Source: Diplonema japonicum
Lineage: Eukaryota; Euglenozoa; Diplonemea; Diplonemida; Diplonemidae
Length of the DNA stretch: 64,000 nucleotides
Reading direction: 5' to 3'
NCBI GenBank assembly: GCA_964019335.1
Contig: OZ025751.1
Span: forward strand, 237,279-301,278
Shown: positions 50,950 through 60,027 of the stretch, in pieces
Numbering within the stretch: the stretch's first letter is position 1
How the letters are laid out: the number at the start of each line of letters is the position of its first letter
The notes under the pieces: model-generated
Databases searched by the model: none
What the model was told of the DNA's origin: nothing
What the model saw: only the letters and a program-made list of their open reading frames with translations
Program-made: the position numbers and the translations under genes

Positions 50950-50973
50950 AAAGACAAAAAAAAAAGACAAAAG
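49571..50973. other. spacer, duplicated after the second tyrosinase
   Basis: There is no gene. It holds pyrimidine tracts, a CTTCTGCAG acceptor-like site near 50695 and a TATTGTAG near 50788, both of which recur in the next spacer. It also holds the hairpin at 50398-50446. It ends in a 40-base A-run before the ATG of tyrosinase 2. Confidence 0.6.
50398..50446. repeat. hairpin insertion
   Basis: Arms CACGGGGTGAGCACGAAACC (50398 on) and its near-complement ending CCCCGTG at 50446 pair over about 22 bp with one mismatch and one bulge. The duplicated spacer after tyrosinase 2 lacks it: there the sequence passes from GATGAG to CCCCGTGATCCCTC within a few bases (near 53457-53475). It is therefore an insertion in this copy or a precise loss in the other. 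Confidence 0.6.
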
Positions 50974-52623
50974 ATGCATACTTCGGTGCTTCTAGCGCTA
51001 ATCCTGAGCCTAGCGGGTGGGGCAGCAGCAGCGGAAAAGTGCACCGACCTGCGGCTCTCCGGCGGAGGGATCTGGGTGGACAAGCCTTACGAGACTGGTT
51101 GTGACTGGTACGGTGCTGTGGCGCAGCGCTGCGGGTGGTACGGCTCTCGCTACCGGAACGAACACGTGGCGAACGAGGCGTGCTGCGTGTGCGGCGGGGG
51201 GAAGACCTCAAACGAGACCGATGTGCCGGCGACGCCAAGCCCCCCCACCGATGCGCCGGCGACGCCCAGCCCCCCCACCGGGTGCGGGCCGCGTGTGAGG
51301 AAGGGGTGGTCCATGCTGTCGTGCACGGAGAGGGAGCACTTCATCGAGGCAGTGCGGACGCTGCACTCGGAGAATACCACAGACTACCACGACTTGTCGC
51401 AGCTGCACAGGAACAACGGAAGGTACGCGCACGGGACTTCTGCCTTCCTCCCCTGGCACCGCTGGTTCCTGGTCGGCTACGAGAACGCCCTGCGCTCCCT
51501 CCCCGGGTTCGAGTGCATGACGGTCCCGTACTGGGACTGGGAGAGGGACGACGCGGAGGAGCGCTTCAGCACAACCTTCAGGGCGAAGACCTTCGGAACG
51601 AGGAGCGGTGTGGGGGGCTGGCCCGACAACTGCGTGACGGAGGGAGTGGCGGCGGGGTGGACGGCATCGGACGGGGATTGCCTTTCCAGGAACTGGGGCG
51701 GGGCTGGGTTCACAGGGGCGATGGAGATCTCGGCGATCATCACCTCGAACGCGGCCTTCCGGAACTTCCGTCCCGTCTTGGAGGGGAACCCGCACGCCGC
51801 CCCGCACATCTACGTCAGCGGCCACATGGGGTCGTACCTGAGCCCCGACGACCCGCTCTTCTTCGTGCACCACGCGAACGTGGACAGGATATGGGCCCTG
51901 TGGCAGGACTACCACGGCTACGATGAGGTCCCGAAGGACGCCCTCAACGAGACCATCTACTTCTCCGCTTCGTCCGCTGAGGACATGAGCCTGGAGGGGA
52001 CGCTGCCCTTCACCGTGGACGGGAGCAGGATCCCCACCTTCTTCAAGGACCACCCTGCCACCATCCGCGACATGCACAGCATCACAGACCTCCCATACGG
52101 TGCGAGCTACACCTACGGCACGGACACCCTTGCGGACCTCATCGGGAGCCCCTTGAGGGGGAGCTGGGACCTCGTTGTTCCCGGGACGGCCCCGAAGCTG
52201 ACGTGCTGCGGGGACGGGACGGTGGACACTGCGGAGATGGGGGGTGCCGAGGAGTGCGACGACGGGAACACTGTTGACGGGGACGGCTGTTCCTCCACCT
52301 GTGTGAGCGAGGGGGGAGCTTCCAGGGAGGGGGCTGTTCTCAACAACAAGGACAACAACAAGAACAACAAGGAGGGCAATTCCCGCGCAGCGTTCAAGGA
52401 GCACTTCCTCTCAGACAAGAACCTCGAGTTGATGTTCGACGAGGCAGACGCGACGAGGGAGAAGGAGGGGGAGAGCAAGTCTGATATGTTTAAAGACCTT
52501 GCGCAAGAGGAATGCCACAGACACTCCACCGGCCAGGACCAGATCCCCGACTCTTTCATCTCCATGATGAGGGCACCGGTCTCCGCACGTGGTCTGTACA
52601 AGCCTTGCGGTTCCTTGAAGTAG
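50974..52623 (+). CDS. secreted tyrosinase with DUF4215 tail (copy 2)
   Basis: 549 residues, single exon, with the same tyrosinase and DUF4215 domains and all copper-binding histidines as copy 1. From VANEACCVCGGG onward the two proteins are the same except for an added DAPATPSPPT linker repeat and the final residue. The first 60 residues differ completely: another signal peptide (MHTSVLLALILSLAGGAAAA) and a different cysteine module (CDWYGAVAQRCGWYGSRYRN), although the cysteine spacing is alike. It is part of a tandem duplication that includes the downstream spacer. An exchanged or diversified N-terminal module could change what the enzyme binds. Confidence 0.92.
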   Translation: MHTSVLLALILSLAGGAAAAEKCTDLRLSGGGIWVDKPYETGCDWYGAVAQRCGWYGSRYRNEHVANEACCVCGGGKTSNETDVPATPSPPTDAPATPSPPTGCGPRVRKGWSMLSCTEREHFIEAVRTLHSENTTDYHDLSQLHRNNGRYAHGTSAFLPWHRWFLVGYENALRSLPGFECMTVPYWDWERDDAEERFSTTFRAKTFGTRSGVGGWPDNCVTEGVAAGWTASDGDCLSRNWGGAGFTGAMEISAIITSNAAFRNFRPVLEGNPHAAPHIYVSGHMGSYLSPDDPLFFVHHANVDRIWALWQDYHGYDEVPKDALNETIYFSASSAEDMSLEGTLPFTVDGSRIPTFFKDHPATIRDMHSITDLPYGASYTYGTDTLADLIGSPLRGSWDLVVPGTAPKLTCCGDGTVDTAEMGGAEECDDGNTVDGDGCSSTCVSEGGASREGAVLNNKDNNKNNKEGNSRAAFKEHFLSDKNLELMFDEADATREKEGESKSDMFKDLAQEECHRHSTGQDQIPDSFISMMRAPVSARGLYKPCGSLK

Positions 52624-53008
52624 AGAGAGGCACAAAGAAAAAAAATCAATCCGCTTTTCTTTCTTGCGGGAGTTTTTTATTTTATTTTTTCCCCTACTAA
52701 AAAATCTGTTTTTTCAAAAAAAAAAAAAAAAAAGAGAACGTATCTTAATTCCTTGTGCATTTTGGGCCGAGTGGAGAAAAAAAAGGGGGAAGAAGGAAAA
52801 AAAAGCACAAAAAAAAAACTAATTTGCAGTTTTTTTTTGTTCTTTTTTTTTTTTATTCTCAAGCTTTATTCTCTATACTTGTTGCAAAAGAAATGCATTA
52901 AATCGTAAAGGTATTTTTCACTCCCTTTCCCCCCTTCGTTTCCCACTTTTTTTTATTATTATTCCTTGCGGAATGGTATTCAAAAAAAAAGAAAGAAAAA
53001 AAAAGAAG

Positions 53009-53041
<33 letters not shown>

Positions 53042-53975
53042 AAGGAAAGAAAGAAAACCTGGAGTACGGATCGTAACAATCCTTCAGTTTATCGCTTATC
53101 TTTTCATCATCAGGTGTTTCTCTCTCTCTCTCTCTCATTTCTTTTTCTGTTCTTTTAAATTCATTTTTTTCTTCAATTCGTGTTCATTTTTGTAGAGTTG
53201 GTTTTTGGGATTCCTTTTATTTTTTTTCTAAATATTTCCCCCCCTCGCGACTCTCTGCCCTATTGTGCTCCGAGCATTTGCTTAAGAGGTTATGTTTCTT
53301 AGCAGTTGCGAAAGTACAGCAGAGAAAAGCGTTTGCGAAAGAAAAATTGGAAAAAAAAAAAAGTTGACATATCCCTTTTGCTAATTGCTGCTCTACTCTT
53401 TTCTTTTTTTTTTTTTTTTAATGACCCCTTTTCATGTCATGGTAGCACCGCTTAGCGATGAGCTTTCCCCGTGATCCCTCTCTTATGGGACCCCACAGGG
53501 ACCAGGCTAGCATTGTGTCACACATGGATAAAAAAAAAAAAAGAAAACTGGTCTTTTTTTCTTCTTCTTTTTCCTTTCCTCCCTCTCCTTTAAATATTTA
53601 TTGCATCAACAAAGATCTAAACTGTGAGTATGAAGGGCTGCTTGTTGCGCTGGTGGGGGGAAGGGCACTGCCTCGGCTGCTCCTTCGAAGGAGGCATCTC
53701 AATCTTTCATAACGTGAATGTTCTCACTCTTCTTCTTTTTTTTTGCCTTCTGCAGGACTTCCGGGCATCTCCACAGCAGGGTAAGCCTGGATTCAGAAAT
53801 ACAGTTATCTTCTCGTCTTTTTTCTTTTAAAATTCTTTTGTTGTTTTTCTTCTTCTTCTTCTTCTTTTTTTTTTTTTTTATCATTCTTTCCTTTACTTTC
53901 ATATTGTAGAGGCGCTCAGAGTGGAAAAAAAAAAAGAGAAAAAAAAAATAAAGAAAAAAAATAAAATTCCTCCCA
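51166..53975 (+). repeat. tandem duplication unit 2 (tyrosinase plus 3' spacer)
   Basis: Partner of 48143-50820. The match runs through tyrosinase 2 and its 3' spacer up to AAATAAAATTCCTCCC shortly before the chitinase gene. The chitinase start therefore sits where tyrosinase 2 starts in the other unit. Confidence 0.85.
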
Positions 53976-54062
53976 TTTTTCTTTTTTTTGTTGTTGTTCA
54001 GATAAATGGTTGTTTGAATCCCCCAACAGGTTTTTTATACACACGAAAAAAAGAAAATAATA
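52624..54062. other. spacer before the chitinase
   Basis: The second copy of the duplicated spacer, with no gene. It has a (GA)n run at about 53010-53036. Acceptor-like sites follow pyrimidine tracts at 53755 (CTTCTGCAG), 53909 (TATTGTAG) and 54029 (CCCCCAACAG). The last is 33 bases before the chitinase ATG and is the best candidate for leader addition. Confidence 0.6.
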
Positions 54063-55652
54063 ATGAAGACACTAAAGATGCTTGGGTTGATGCTGCTTGC
54101 GGCAGGGGCGGCAGGGCAGTCAGTGGCAGACTGCCAACGCTGCATCAACAGGAACGAGCCTTGCTACAAATCCGGGTGGGCAGAGCCGTGCTACCCTGGC
54201 GGGGGCAGCGCGAGCGTGTGCACGTCGAACCAGGCGACGTGGTGCCCGTCGATGGGGGGCACGGTGCCGGCGCCCCCTCCGACGCCGACGCCCCCGACCC
54301 CTCCGCCCGGACCGTCGGCGCAGGCGGAGGAGGACAGCAGGATGATCGCCTACGTCGGGAACTGGCAGGCGTGCCCCACGGATGCGCAGATGAACGCCTA
54401 CACGCACGTGCTCGTGTCGTTCGCGGTGACCTACACGTGGAACCCCGGGAAGAACACCTGCAACCAGCAGTGCCAGATCTCGTCGCCCGTGCCGGTGTGC
54501 GGGAACGCCCCTCAGCCGGCGCTCGTGCAGAAGTGGAGGGCAGCGGGGAAGAAGGTGATCCTGTCCTTCGGGGGCGCCGGGATGGGGGGCTCTTGGGACG
54601 GGCTGGACGACTGCTGGGAGTACTGCTACGGGAAGGAGGACTTCGTGATCCAGCAGCTGGTGGAGATCGCGAGGGACCAGAACTTCGACGGGGTGGACAT
54701 CGACTACGAGTACTACTACGAGAACGGGCAGAGGGGGTCCTCCTTCGCGAAGGGGGCGCAGGCACAGAAGTTCCTGAGGGACGTGACGGTCGGGCTGAGG
54801 CAGAGCCTCCCCTCTGGGAGCGAGGTCTCGCACGCCCCGATGGACATCGACATGAAGCAGGGGACCGGCTACTACAACGTCATCAAGGAGGTGGCGAGCT
54901 CCATGGACTTCATCATGCCGCAGTACTACAACGGGGTGACGCGCCCCAACTCGGACGGGATCAACGGCGGGGTACACGAGTCCGCCCTGGCGCACTACAA
55001 GACTCTTGTGACGGACTGCTTCGGGAACGACCCCACGAAGGTGGTCTTCGGCTTCTGCATCAGCGACTGCGGGGGCACCGGCTCCAACAGCAACGCGCAG
55101 CAGGCCATCAGCGTGATGGAGGACCTGAACAAGGAGTACGCCTGCAACGGGGGGGCCTTCTTCTGGGTTGCCGCCCACGACGGGAACGGGGCCTGGTCCC
55201 AGGCAGTCTCCGCCACCGTCACTCCTTCCAGGGGGTGCAGCCACGGGAACAACCCCCCTCCTGCCTCCACCCCGATGCCTACTCCAATGCCGACCCCTGT
55301 GCCCACTACCGTCGCCTCCACCCCGGTTCCCACAACTGCCCGCACTCCTGCTCCTACCCCGATGCCGACCCCGATGCCTACCCCTCAGCCCGATACCACT
55401 GTTCGCACCCCTGCCCCTACTCCGATGCCTACCCCTCAGCCCACCCCCGCTCCCACTCCTCAGCCCGCTGCCTCCACACCGGTCCCCACCTCGGACGCCA
55501 GCTGTGCCCGCAGGATCGGTGCATGGGGTGGGTGCCTCTCAGACCCCAACTGCTGCGAGGCTGGGCTGTCGTGCTACCAGCAGAACCAGTGGTGGGCCAG
55601 GTGCCTGTCTGTTTGCCACTACGCACCCGAGTGCGTGAAGATCGGCAACTAG
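54063..55652 (+). CDS. secreted GH18 chitinase with CBM1-like C-terminus
   Basis: 529 residues, single exon, very GC-rich third positions. The signal peptide is [19 protein letters not shown] cysteine-rich module (about 24-66) is followed by a Pro/Thr linker. The GH18 barrel runs from about 92 to 395 ([56 protein letters not shown]). The catalytic DxxDxDxE motif is D209-GVDIDY-E216, with the proton donor present. A long TPMPTP linker (about 400-475) leads to a final cysteine module ([20 protein letters not shown] plus [10 protein letters not shown]) that is like fungal cellulose-binding CBM1. It hydrolyses chitin outside the cell. The AA10 enzyme 7 kb downstream ends in the same type of module. 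Confidence 0.93.
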   Translation: MKTLKMLGLMLLAAGAAGQSVADCQRCINRNEPCYKSGWAEPCYPGGGSASVCTSNQATWCPSMGGTVPAPPPTPTPPTPPPGPSAQAEEDSRMIAYVGNWQACPTDAQMNAYTHVLVSFAVTYTWNPGKNTCNQQCQISSPVPVCGNAPQPALVQKWRAAGKKVILSFGGAGMGGSWDGLDDCWEYCYGKEDFVIQQLVEIARDQNFDGVDIDYEYYYENGQRGSSFAKGAQAQKFLRDVTVGLRQSLPSGSEVSHAPMDIDMKQGTGYYNVIKEVASSMDFIMPQYYNGVTRPNSDGINGGVHESALAHYKTLVTDCFGNDPTKVVFGFCISDCGGTGSNSNAQQAISVMEDLNKEYACNGGAFFWVAAHDGNGAWSQAVSATVTPSRGCSHGNNPPPASTPMPTPMPTPVPTTVASTPVPTTARTPAPTPMPTPMPTPQPDTTVRTPAPTPMPTPQPTPAPTPQPAASTPVPTSDASCARRIGAWGGCLSDPNCCEAGLSCYQQNQWWARCLSVCHYAPECVKIGN

Positions 55653-55870
55653 GCTACACTCACGATAAATAAATACACGAGATGTGAGAAAAAGGAGGGG
55701 TTCTCTCTTATTTAAAAAAGAAGAAAAAAATATTTTTTCAATTACTACCTTTTGATTATTGAATTATTTTTGTGTCCCATTTGTGGTAAATGTTTTCTGA
55801 CCAAAGCGGCTAGGAAGAGCAGGGTGTGTAAGGTGATGACACTTGTCCCTTCCCTGAACACCACTCTTTT

Positions 55871-55913
<43 letters not shown>

Positions 55914-56360
55914 CCGAATGAACCTTTGGACCTTTGACCTCCGGTTTCAAACCTCTTCCTCTCCCTCTCTCTTTTTTTTTAAAGCAAATTCTTTTTTTTT
56001 CTTTGGTGGGTCGTAGCCAACATATTTCTCGTCCCATCATACTTTTTCTTGTTTTTTTTTTTTTTTTTTCTCTTTTTTTTCTGAGATACGTAGAGACAAA
56101 GGAGGGACGTTCCAAACAAGAACCTCTTTTATCTCATCTCTTTATTTCCTTTTTGTATCACAGGCTTCACTTTTTATAAAGGTACCTCCAAAATAATATT
56201 TTCAAAGGTCCTACACGAAGTCTATCCACCTGATACTCTTCTTCATATGACTATTTTCTTCAAGATTGATTTTTTATTTATTTACTTAGTTACTTTCTTT
56301 TGTCTGATAAATATTCCACACAGGTTTATTTTTCTATTAATTTAAACACTCTTCTTGGAA
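55653..56360. other. spacer after the chitinase
   Basis: Non-coding, with a 50-base A-run at 55871-55912 and T-rich stretches. 55745-55870 is non-repetitive and includes a short frame with CPICGKCF that I do not accept as a gene. A TATCACAG acceptor-like site lies at 56163. Confidence 0.5.
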
Positions 56361-56611
56361 ATGTCACGCGCGATTGCTGCATGTGTCCTGCTGCTCGGGT
56401 CCCTCGTCGGGACGGCTGTTGCCCAGACATGCCCCCTCACCTTCGTGGGGGACGTGAAGCAGTTCGTGGTGGAGCAGGAGAACGGGACCAAAACTGCAAC
56501 AACTTCATTTACCGCATCTAGGTGATGGATGGAAGGGTCGAAGGGAAGAACAGGAGCTGCAAGCTAATTGAAGTCGTGAACCACCTCCTTCTGGAATGCA
56601 ACAATACATAA
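56361..56611 (+). pseudogene. broken start of a secreted-protein gene
   Basis: An ATG frame of 54 codons (56361-56525) opens with a clear signal peptide (MSRAIAACVLLLGSLVGTAVAQ) and then CPLTFVGDVKQFVVEQENGT before running into a stop. Neighbouring frames continue with protein-like text: CNNFIYRI up to 56519, then GRVEGKNRSCKLIEVVNHLL up to a TAA near 56611. This pattern fits a gene damaged by small indels. Codon choice is like that of the nearby secreted enzymes. FVGDVKQF weakly recalls the start of the C2orf69 family, whose C-terminal part lies at 58665-59028, so both may be halves of one gene split by the retrotransposon. That link is tentative. Confidence 0.5.
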
Positions 56612-57034
56612 ACTGGATAAAGCAGCGGTCGAAGTGGGCAGGGATGAGATTTTAGCATATTAAAAGCAGTTCGTGTGCATGTGGGGTTGACACATGCCCT
56701 CACAGAAGAGCCCTTTATATATACAATCATTGTTAACGTGATCCAAACTAGCTTACTAGAAAAGTGCATCTCCTCTAAAATGGAATAGAATAGCGGAAAT
56801 ATGTGGACGTTCCAAAGGTAGCTGATCCGACGTTATTGGGATTTTATCTATTTTTTTTGTCTAAAACAACTACTCACAAATGAAAACTAGTCTTTTATAC
56901 AATGGTTGGCAAATGAGGACAACCTATCAATATATCGACCTTATACGGAATTAAGGGTACTTGTAACCAAGGATGTTACAAGAAGTGTGTGGCTTTGAAG
57001 GAGAAAAGGTAGGGAACTTGAGGCATTTCCAATT
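56612..57034. other. A/T-rich unique sequence
   Basis: Non-coding, with fewer homopolymers than other spacers. No gene or repeat is seen. It ends directly at the spliced-leader-like sequence that begins the retroelement. Confidence 0.45.
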
Positions 57035-58640
57035 AACCAACGATTCTAAAGCTACAGTTTCTGTACTTTATTGGTCGTTCGTGTTCTGCTGGTGCCTGCC
57101 GCCTCTGCCTGGGTTTGCCGCTGCGTCCGTCGTCCGTCGTCGCCGTCGTCCGGGGGGTGCAGCGTGCTGTTCACGGCGGGGAACAAGGAGCGGTGCGTGA
57201 ATTGCCGGCCCAAGCCCGAGAAGAAGCCCTCCCGCCTCGTCCGTGGGATATCGGGCCCGTCTGTCACCAGGGAGTCGATCCTGCACGAGGTGGGCGCCAA
57301 GGAGGAGGATGCCGGGGGCGGAGGGGATTGCTTGTTCCGCTCTCTGGCTGTGGTGCTGGGGGAGAAGGAACGACACGGAGAGGTGAGGAGTCGGGTGGTC
57401 AGCCACATAAGGGACAACAGGGGCAGGTTCGAGAGCTTTGTGGATCCGATCGGTTTTGAGGCCTACATCGACTACATGGCAAAGCAAGGGGAGTGGGGGG
57501 ACCACCTTTGTCTGCAGGCGGCGGTGGAGGTCTGGCAAAAGACGGTCGTGGTCGTGACCGGGGGTGACGCCCAAGTCTTGAAGCTCGGGGAGGCGAGGGA
57601 ACCGGAGGATACGGTGGTGCTTGGCTTCACGGGATCCCACTACAGGCCTGTGTTGGTCTCGGAGGGCGGAAAGTCCACCCTGGTGGATTGGGCGGTGGAG
57701 GCGAGGCTAGCCCCCTCGGGGACCAGGCCCGCCATCCTGGACCTCGCCCACCTCCTGATGCCGGAGTCCTCCATCAGGCCCAACGGACACCACATGAAAG
57801 GATGCCCCACGACTGGACAGCAAGGTCAGGAGCTTCCAGTGCCCGGTGAGGGGGTGCGAGAGGTCGTCCCACATGGGAGGCCCGGCGATCTTGGGGTGGG
57901 AACTGCTGAAGTCCCACTTGAACGACCACATGCTGGACGAGGAGGTACTCCCACAGGAGTTGAAGAAGTTTGACCTCAAGATCTGCGTGTGTGGGTCGGT
58001 GGTGGGCGCACGGGAGGCGGCTCACGTCAGGTGCATCGCCAGGTACAGCGCTCCTGGGGACCCGTGGACGTGAAGGCGGCCCCTAGCCGGGACGCACTTC
58101 CTTCTCTGGAGGAGGTGGCCACCCGGAAGGTGAGCCTCATGAAGTACATCCCCGTCCCGCTCAAGGGATGTGGAGTCTGGCGCTAAAGACGGCACTGGTG
58201 AGGGTGAAGCAGGAGAACTCCTATCTGTCGTGGGTGCTGCCCCTGATGCTTCCGAAGGCTTGCCTGGGCAGACGCAGGGGTGGAAAGGCACGTCGGGAGT
58301 CCGGGGCGCTTCTCCAGAGCCAACGCAGCGCTGACTGCGGGAGGGTTGGCGGAGGACTCCACCGAGACCTTAGAGAAGCTCCTGGGCCTCCACCCTGAGG
58401 CATCGGTTGACCCCGGGGCTAGAACTGAATCCGGCTGACTCCTTCGAGGACGTCACGGCCGTCGACGTTCTGAGCATGGTCCGGGACTTTGACAAGGGGA
58501 AAGCGGCTGGGCCGACGGGGTTGAGCGCCCAACACCTGAAGGACGGGGTGGACGGCGTGGTGACGGAAGTAGGGGCCCTGGCGGCGCTCACCGAGGTGTG
58601 CAATATCATGGCCAGAGGTCAGACTCCGGCTGGCACCGGT
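57035..58640 (+). mobile_element. decayed non-LTR retrotransposon with OTU protease, 5' part
   Basis: It begins with a 39-base spliced-leader-like sequence (57035-57073), then a coding region broken into frames. 57071-57973 contains an OTU cysteine-protease domain: GGGGDCLFRSLAVVLGEKER with the Asp/Cys pair, GEWGDHLCLQAAVEVW, and the His in GSHYRPVL. In another frame, at about 57825-58073, is a C2H2-type finger typical of retroelements (CERSSHMGGP...LKSHLNDH). Next comes LPSLEEVATRKVSLMKYIP and LMLPKACLGRRRGGK. At about 58430-58635 is the start of a LINE reverse transcriptase (MVRDFDKGKAAGPTGLSAQH). It stops abruptly before the catalytic core. At least three frame breaks make it inactive. Confidence 0.8.
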
Positions 58641-58664
58641 GCTGTCTGTTAAGGAGACAACTAG

Positions 58665-59028
58665 TTTCTGCGACCTCACTTTTATTGGCTTTTCCAAGGG
58701 TTCCTCTGTACTCACACGCATGATGGACAGGCCGAGTCCTGAACTTTGGGATATTGTCCGCTCGGTTCATTTTGTTGATGCGGGCATGAACCAGGCTGGT
58801 GTCTTCCCTACAACTGTCCCAGTAGTACGACCCGACTTCATCATCGTGCTCCACGGGACTCCTCGTCAGCTTGACGACGTTCAACGCCCGTGGATCAGAC
58901 GGGAGTGGGACGCGTTCCAGCATAGCAACCTCTCTAAAGTGACCTACCCTGGTACTACCCTCGACGATCACTTCAATCTGCTCCTTTCCTTCAAGCTGTC
59001 ACCTGACAGTGGCAGTCGCTCCATCTAA
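58665..59028 (+). pseudogene. C-terminal fragment of a C2orf69/UPF0565-family protein
   Basis: Open frame of about 120 codons after a possible ACTAG acceptor. The motifs fit the C-terminal half of the C2orf69 family: FCDLTFIGFSKGSSVLTRMM (a serine-hydrolase-like GFSKG elbow), VRSVHFVDAGMNQAGVFPTT, FIIVLHGTPRQLDDVQRPWI, and LDDHFNLLLSF near the end. The N-terminal half is not joined to it. Upstream sequence is retrotransposon. It is either a truncated pseudogene or the last exon of a gene carrying the element in an intron. In animals the family affects mitochondrial function and glycogen metabolism. Confidence 0.6.
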
Positions 59029-59992
59029 CCCCCCTTTGGTTGAAGCATGTGATTTTAGTTTTTTTTTTGTTCTTCTTTTTTTTTCTCTTCCAGTTTGCCT
59101 CGTTTTCCCCTGCCATCATCACGTCCTCGCTTCCCGAGCCAACGAATTCTAAAGCTACAGTTTCTGTACTTTAAAATGATCGTTCGTGTTCCTACTGGTG
59201 CCTCTCCCTGGGTTTGCCGTGCCGTCGACTGTCGCGGGGGGGGGGTGTTTGCCTGTCAATGAAAGGATCCCCCCCCCCCAACGAAGAAAAATGGATCCAA
59301 ACTAACAAAGACAGGGCGGCCAACCTAGCCAGGCAGTATGAGTCTCTTCCTTGCGTTGTGGAGGCGTATGACGTGCCAAGATGAAAATGGTCATCTTGTG
59401 TGCATGCCTTCTATTTGAGGTGGTGGGGATAACATGAAAATATAAGAAAAAGATCAGATGTGTTGTTCGCTGTTGACCTCCTCGTCGGTCATCACCGGTA
59501 GCGCCCGAGTGGAAGAACATAATGCAGATGCTCAGGGTGACGAACAGGCAGCAAACTGCACGAGCGCAGAATCTTGGTTACCCGGGACGCACCGGCTGGG
59601 GTTGAGCTGTACACCGCACGCATTAAGGACACGACGCGGAACGCAGAAGAAGCTACAACTCGGCCGCGGTGCGCCCCCTGTAATCAAGTAGACAGTTCTT
59701 GTGCAGGGCGCCGCCAACACCGGCCTCCTTTAACTCATATATATCTATTTCCAGTTCTGATCAACTTTGTGGGTGCGCTTCCGTGTACCCCCGGGCTCCT
59801 TTTAACGGAAAAAAAAACCCCCCCTCTTTTTCTGATAATTTTTATGTTTGTGTAAGAATATGATGAACATTAGGAGGAGGGGGGAAAGAATACCCCCCCC
59901 TCCCCCCCCTCCCCTATCCATTCTTTTTTTTGTAGTACCAACCGATTTGGTTTTCTTCTTCTTCTTTTGAACCACTGTAGGTAAAACCAAAA

Positions 59993-60025
<33 letters not shown>

Positions 60026-60027
60026 AA
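59029..60027. other. spacer mostly made of a retroelement remnant
   Basis: 59029-59138 is T-rich and 59139-59691 is the retroelement remnant listed separately. The rest, 59692-60027, is a C-run-rich and A-run-rich spacer that leads to the next ATG. No gene is seen. Confidence 0.6.
59139..59691 (+). mobile_element. internally deleted copy of the same retrotransposon
   Basis: 59139-59260 repeats the 5' end of the element at 57037 on: the spliced-leader-like sequence, then the CGTTCGTGTTC...CTGGGTTTGCCG region. It then jumps, after a G-run and a C-run, to a short frame that looks like the C-terminus of a retroelement protein (NKDRAANLARQYESLPCVVE). 59418-59691 is the 3' segment shared with 9791-10060. 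So 5' and 3' ends are kept and the body is missing. Confidence 0.7.

Noticed and set aside
54120-55244. 374-codon minus-strand frame inside the chitinase
   Set aside because: Same cause as in the tyrosinases. The plus-strand gene has a complete GH18 motif set.
55752-55800. Zinc-ribbon-like CPICGKCF reading frame
   Set aside because: Short, without an ATG start, runs into poly-Lys from an A-tract, and has no second metal-binding pair.
57071-57973. OTU-domain frame as a host deubiquitinase gene
   Set aside because: It is followed in other frames by a retroelement finger and the start of a reverse transcriptase, and its 5' end is repeated at 59139 with the retroelement 3' end.
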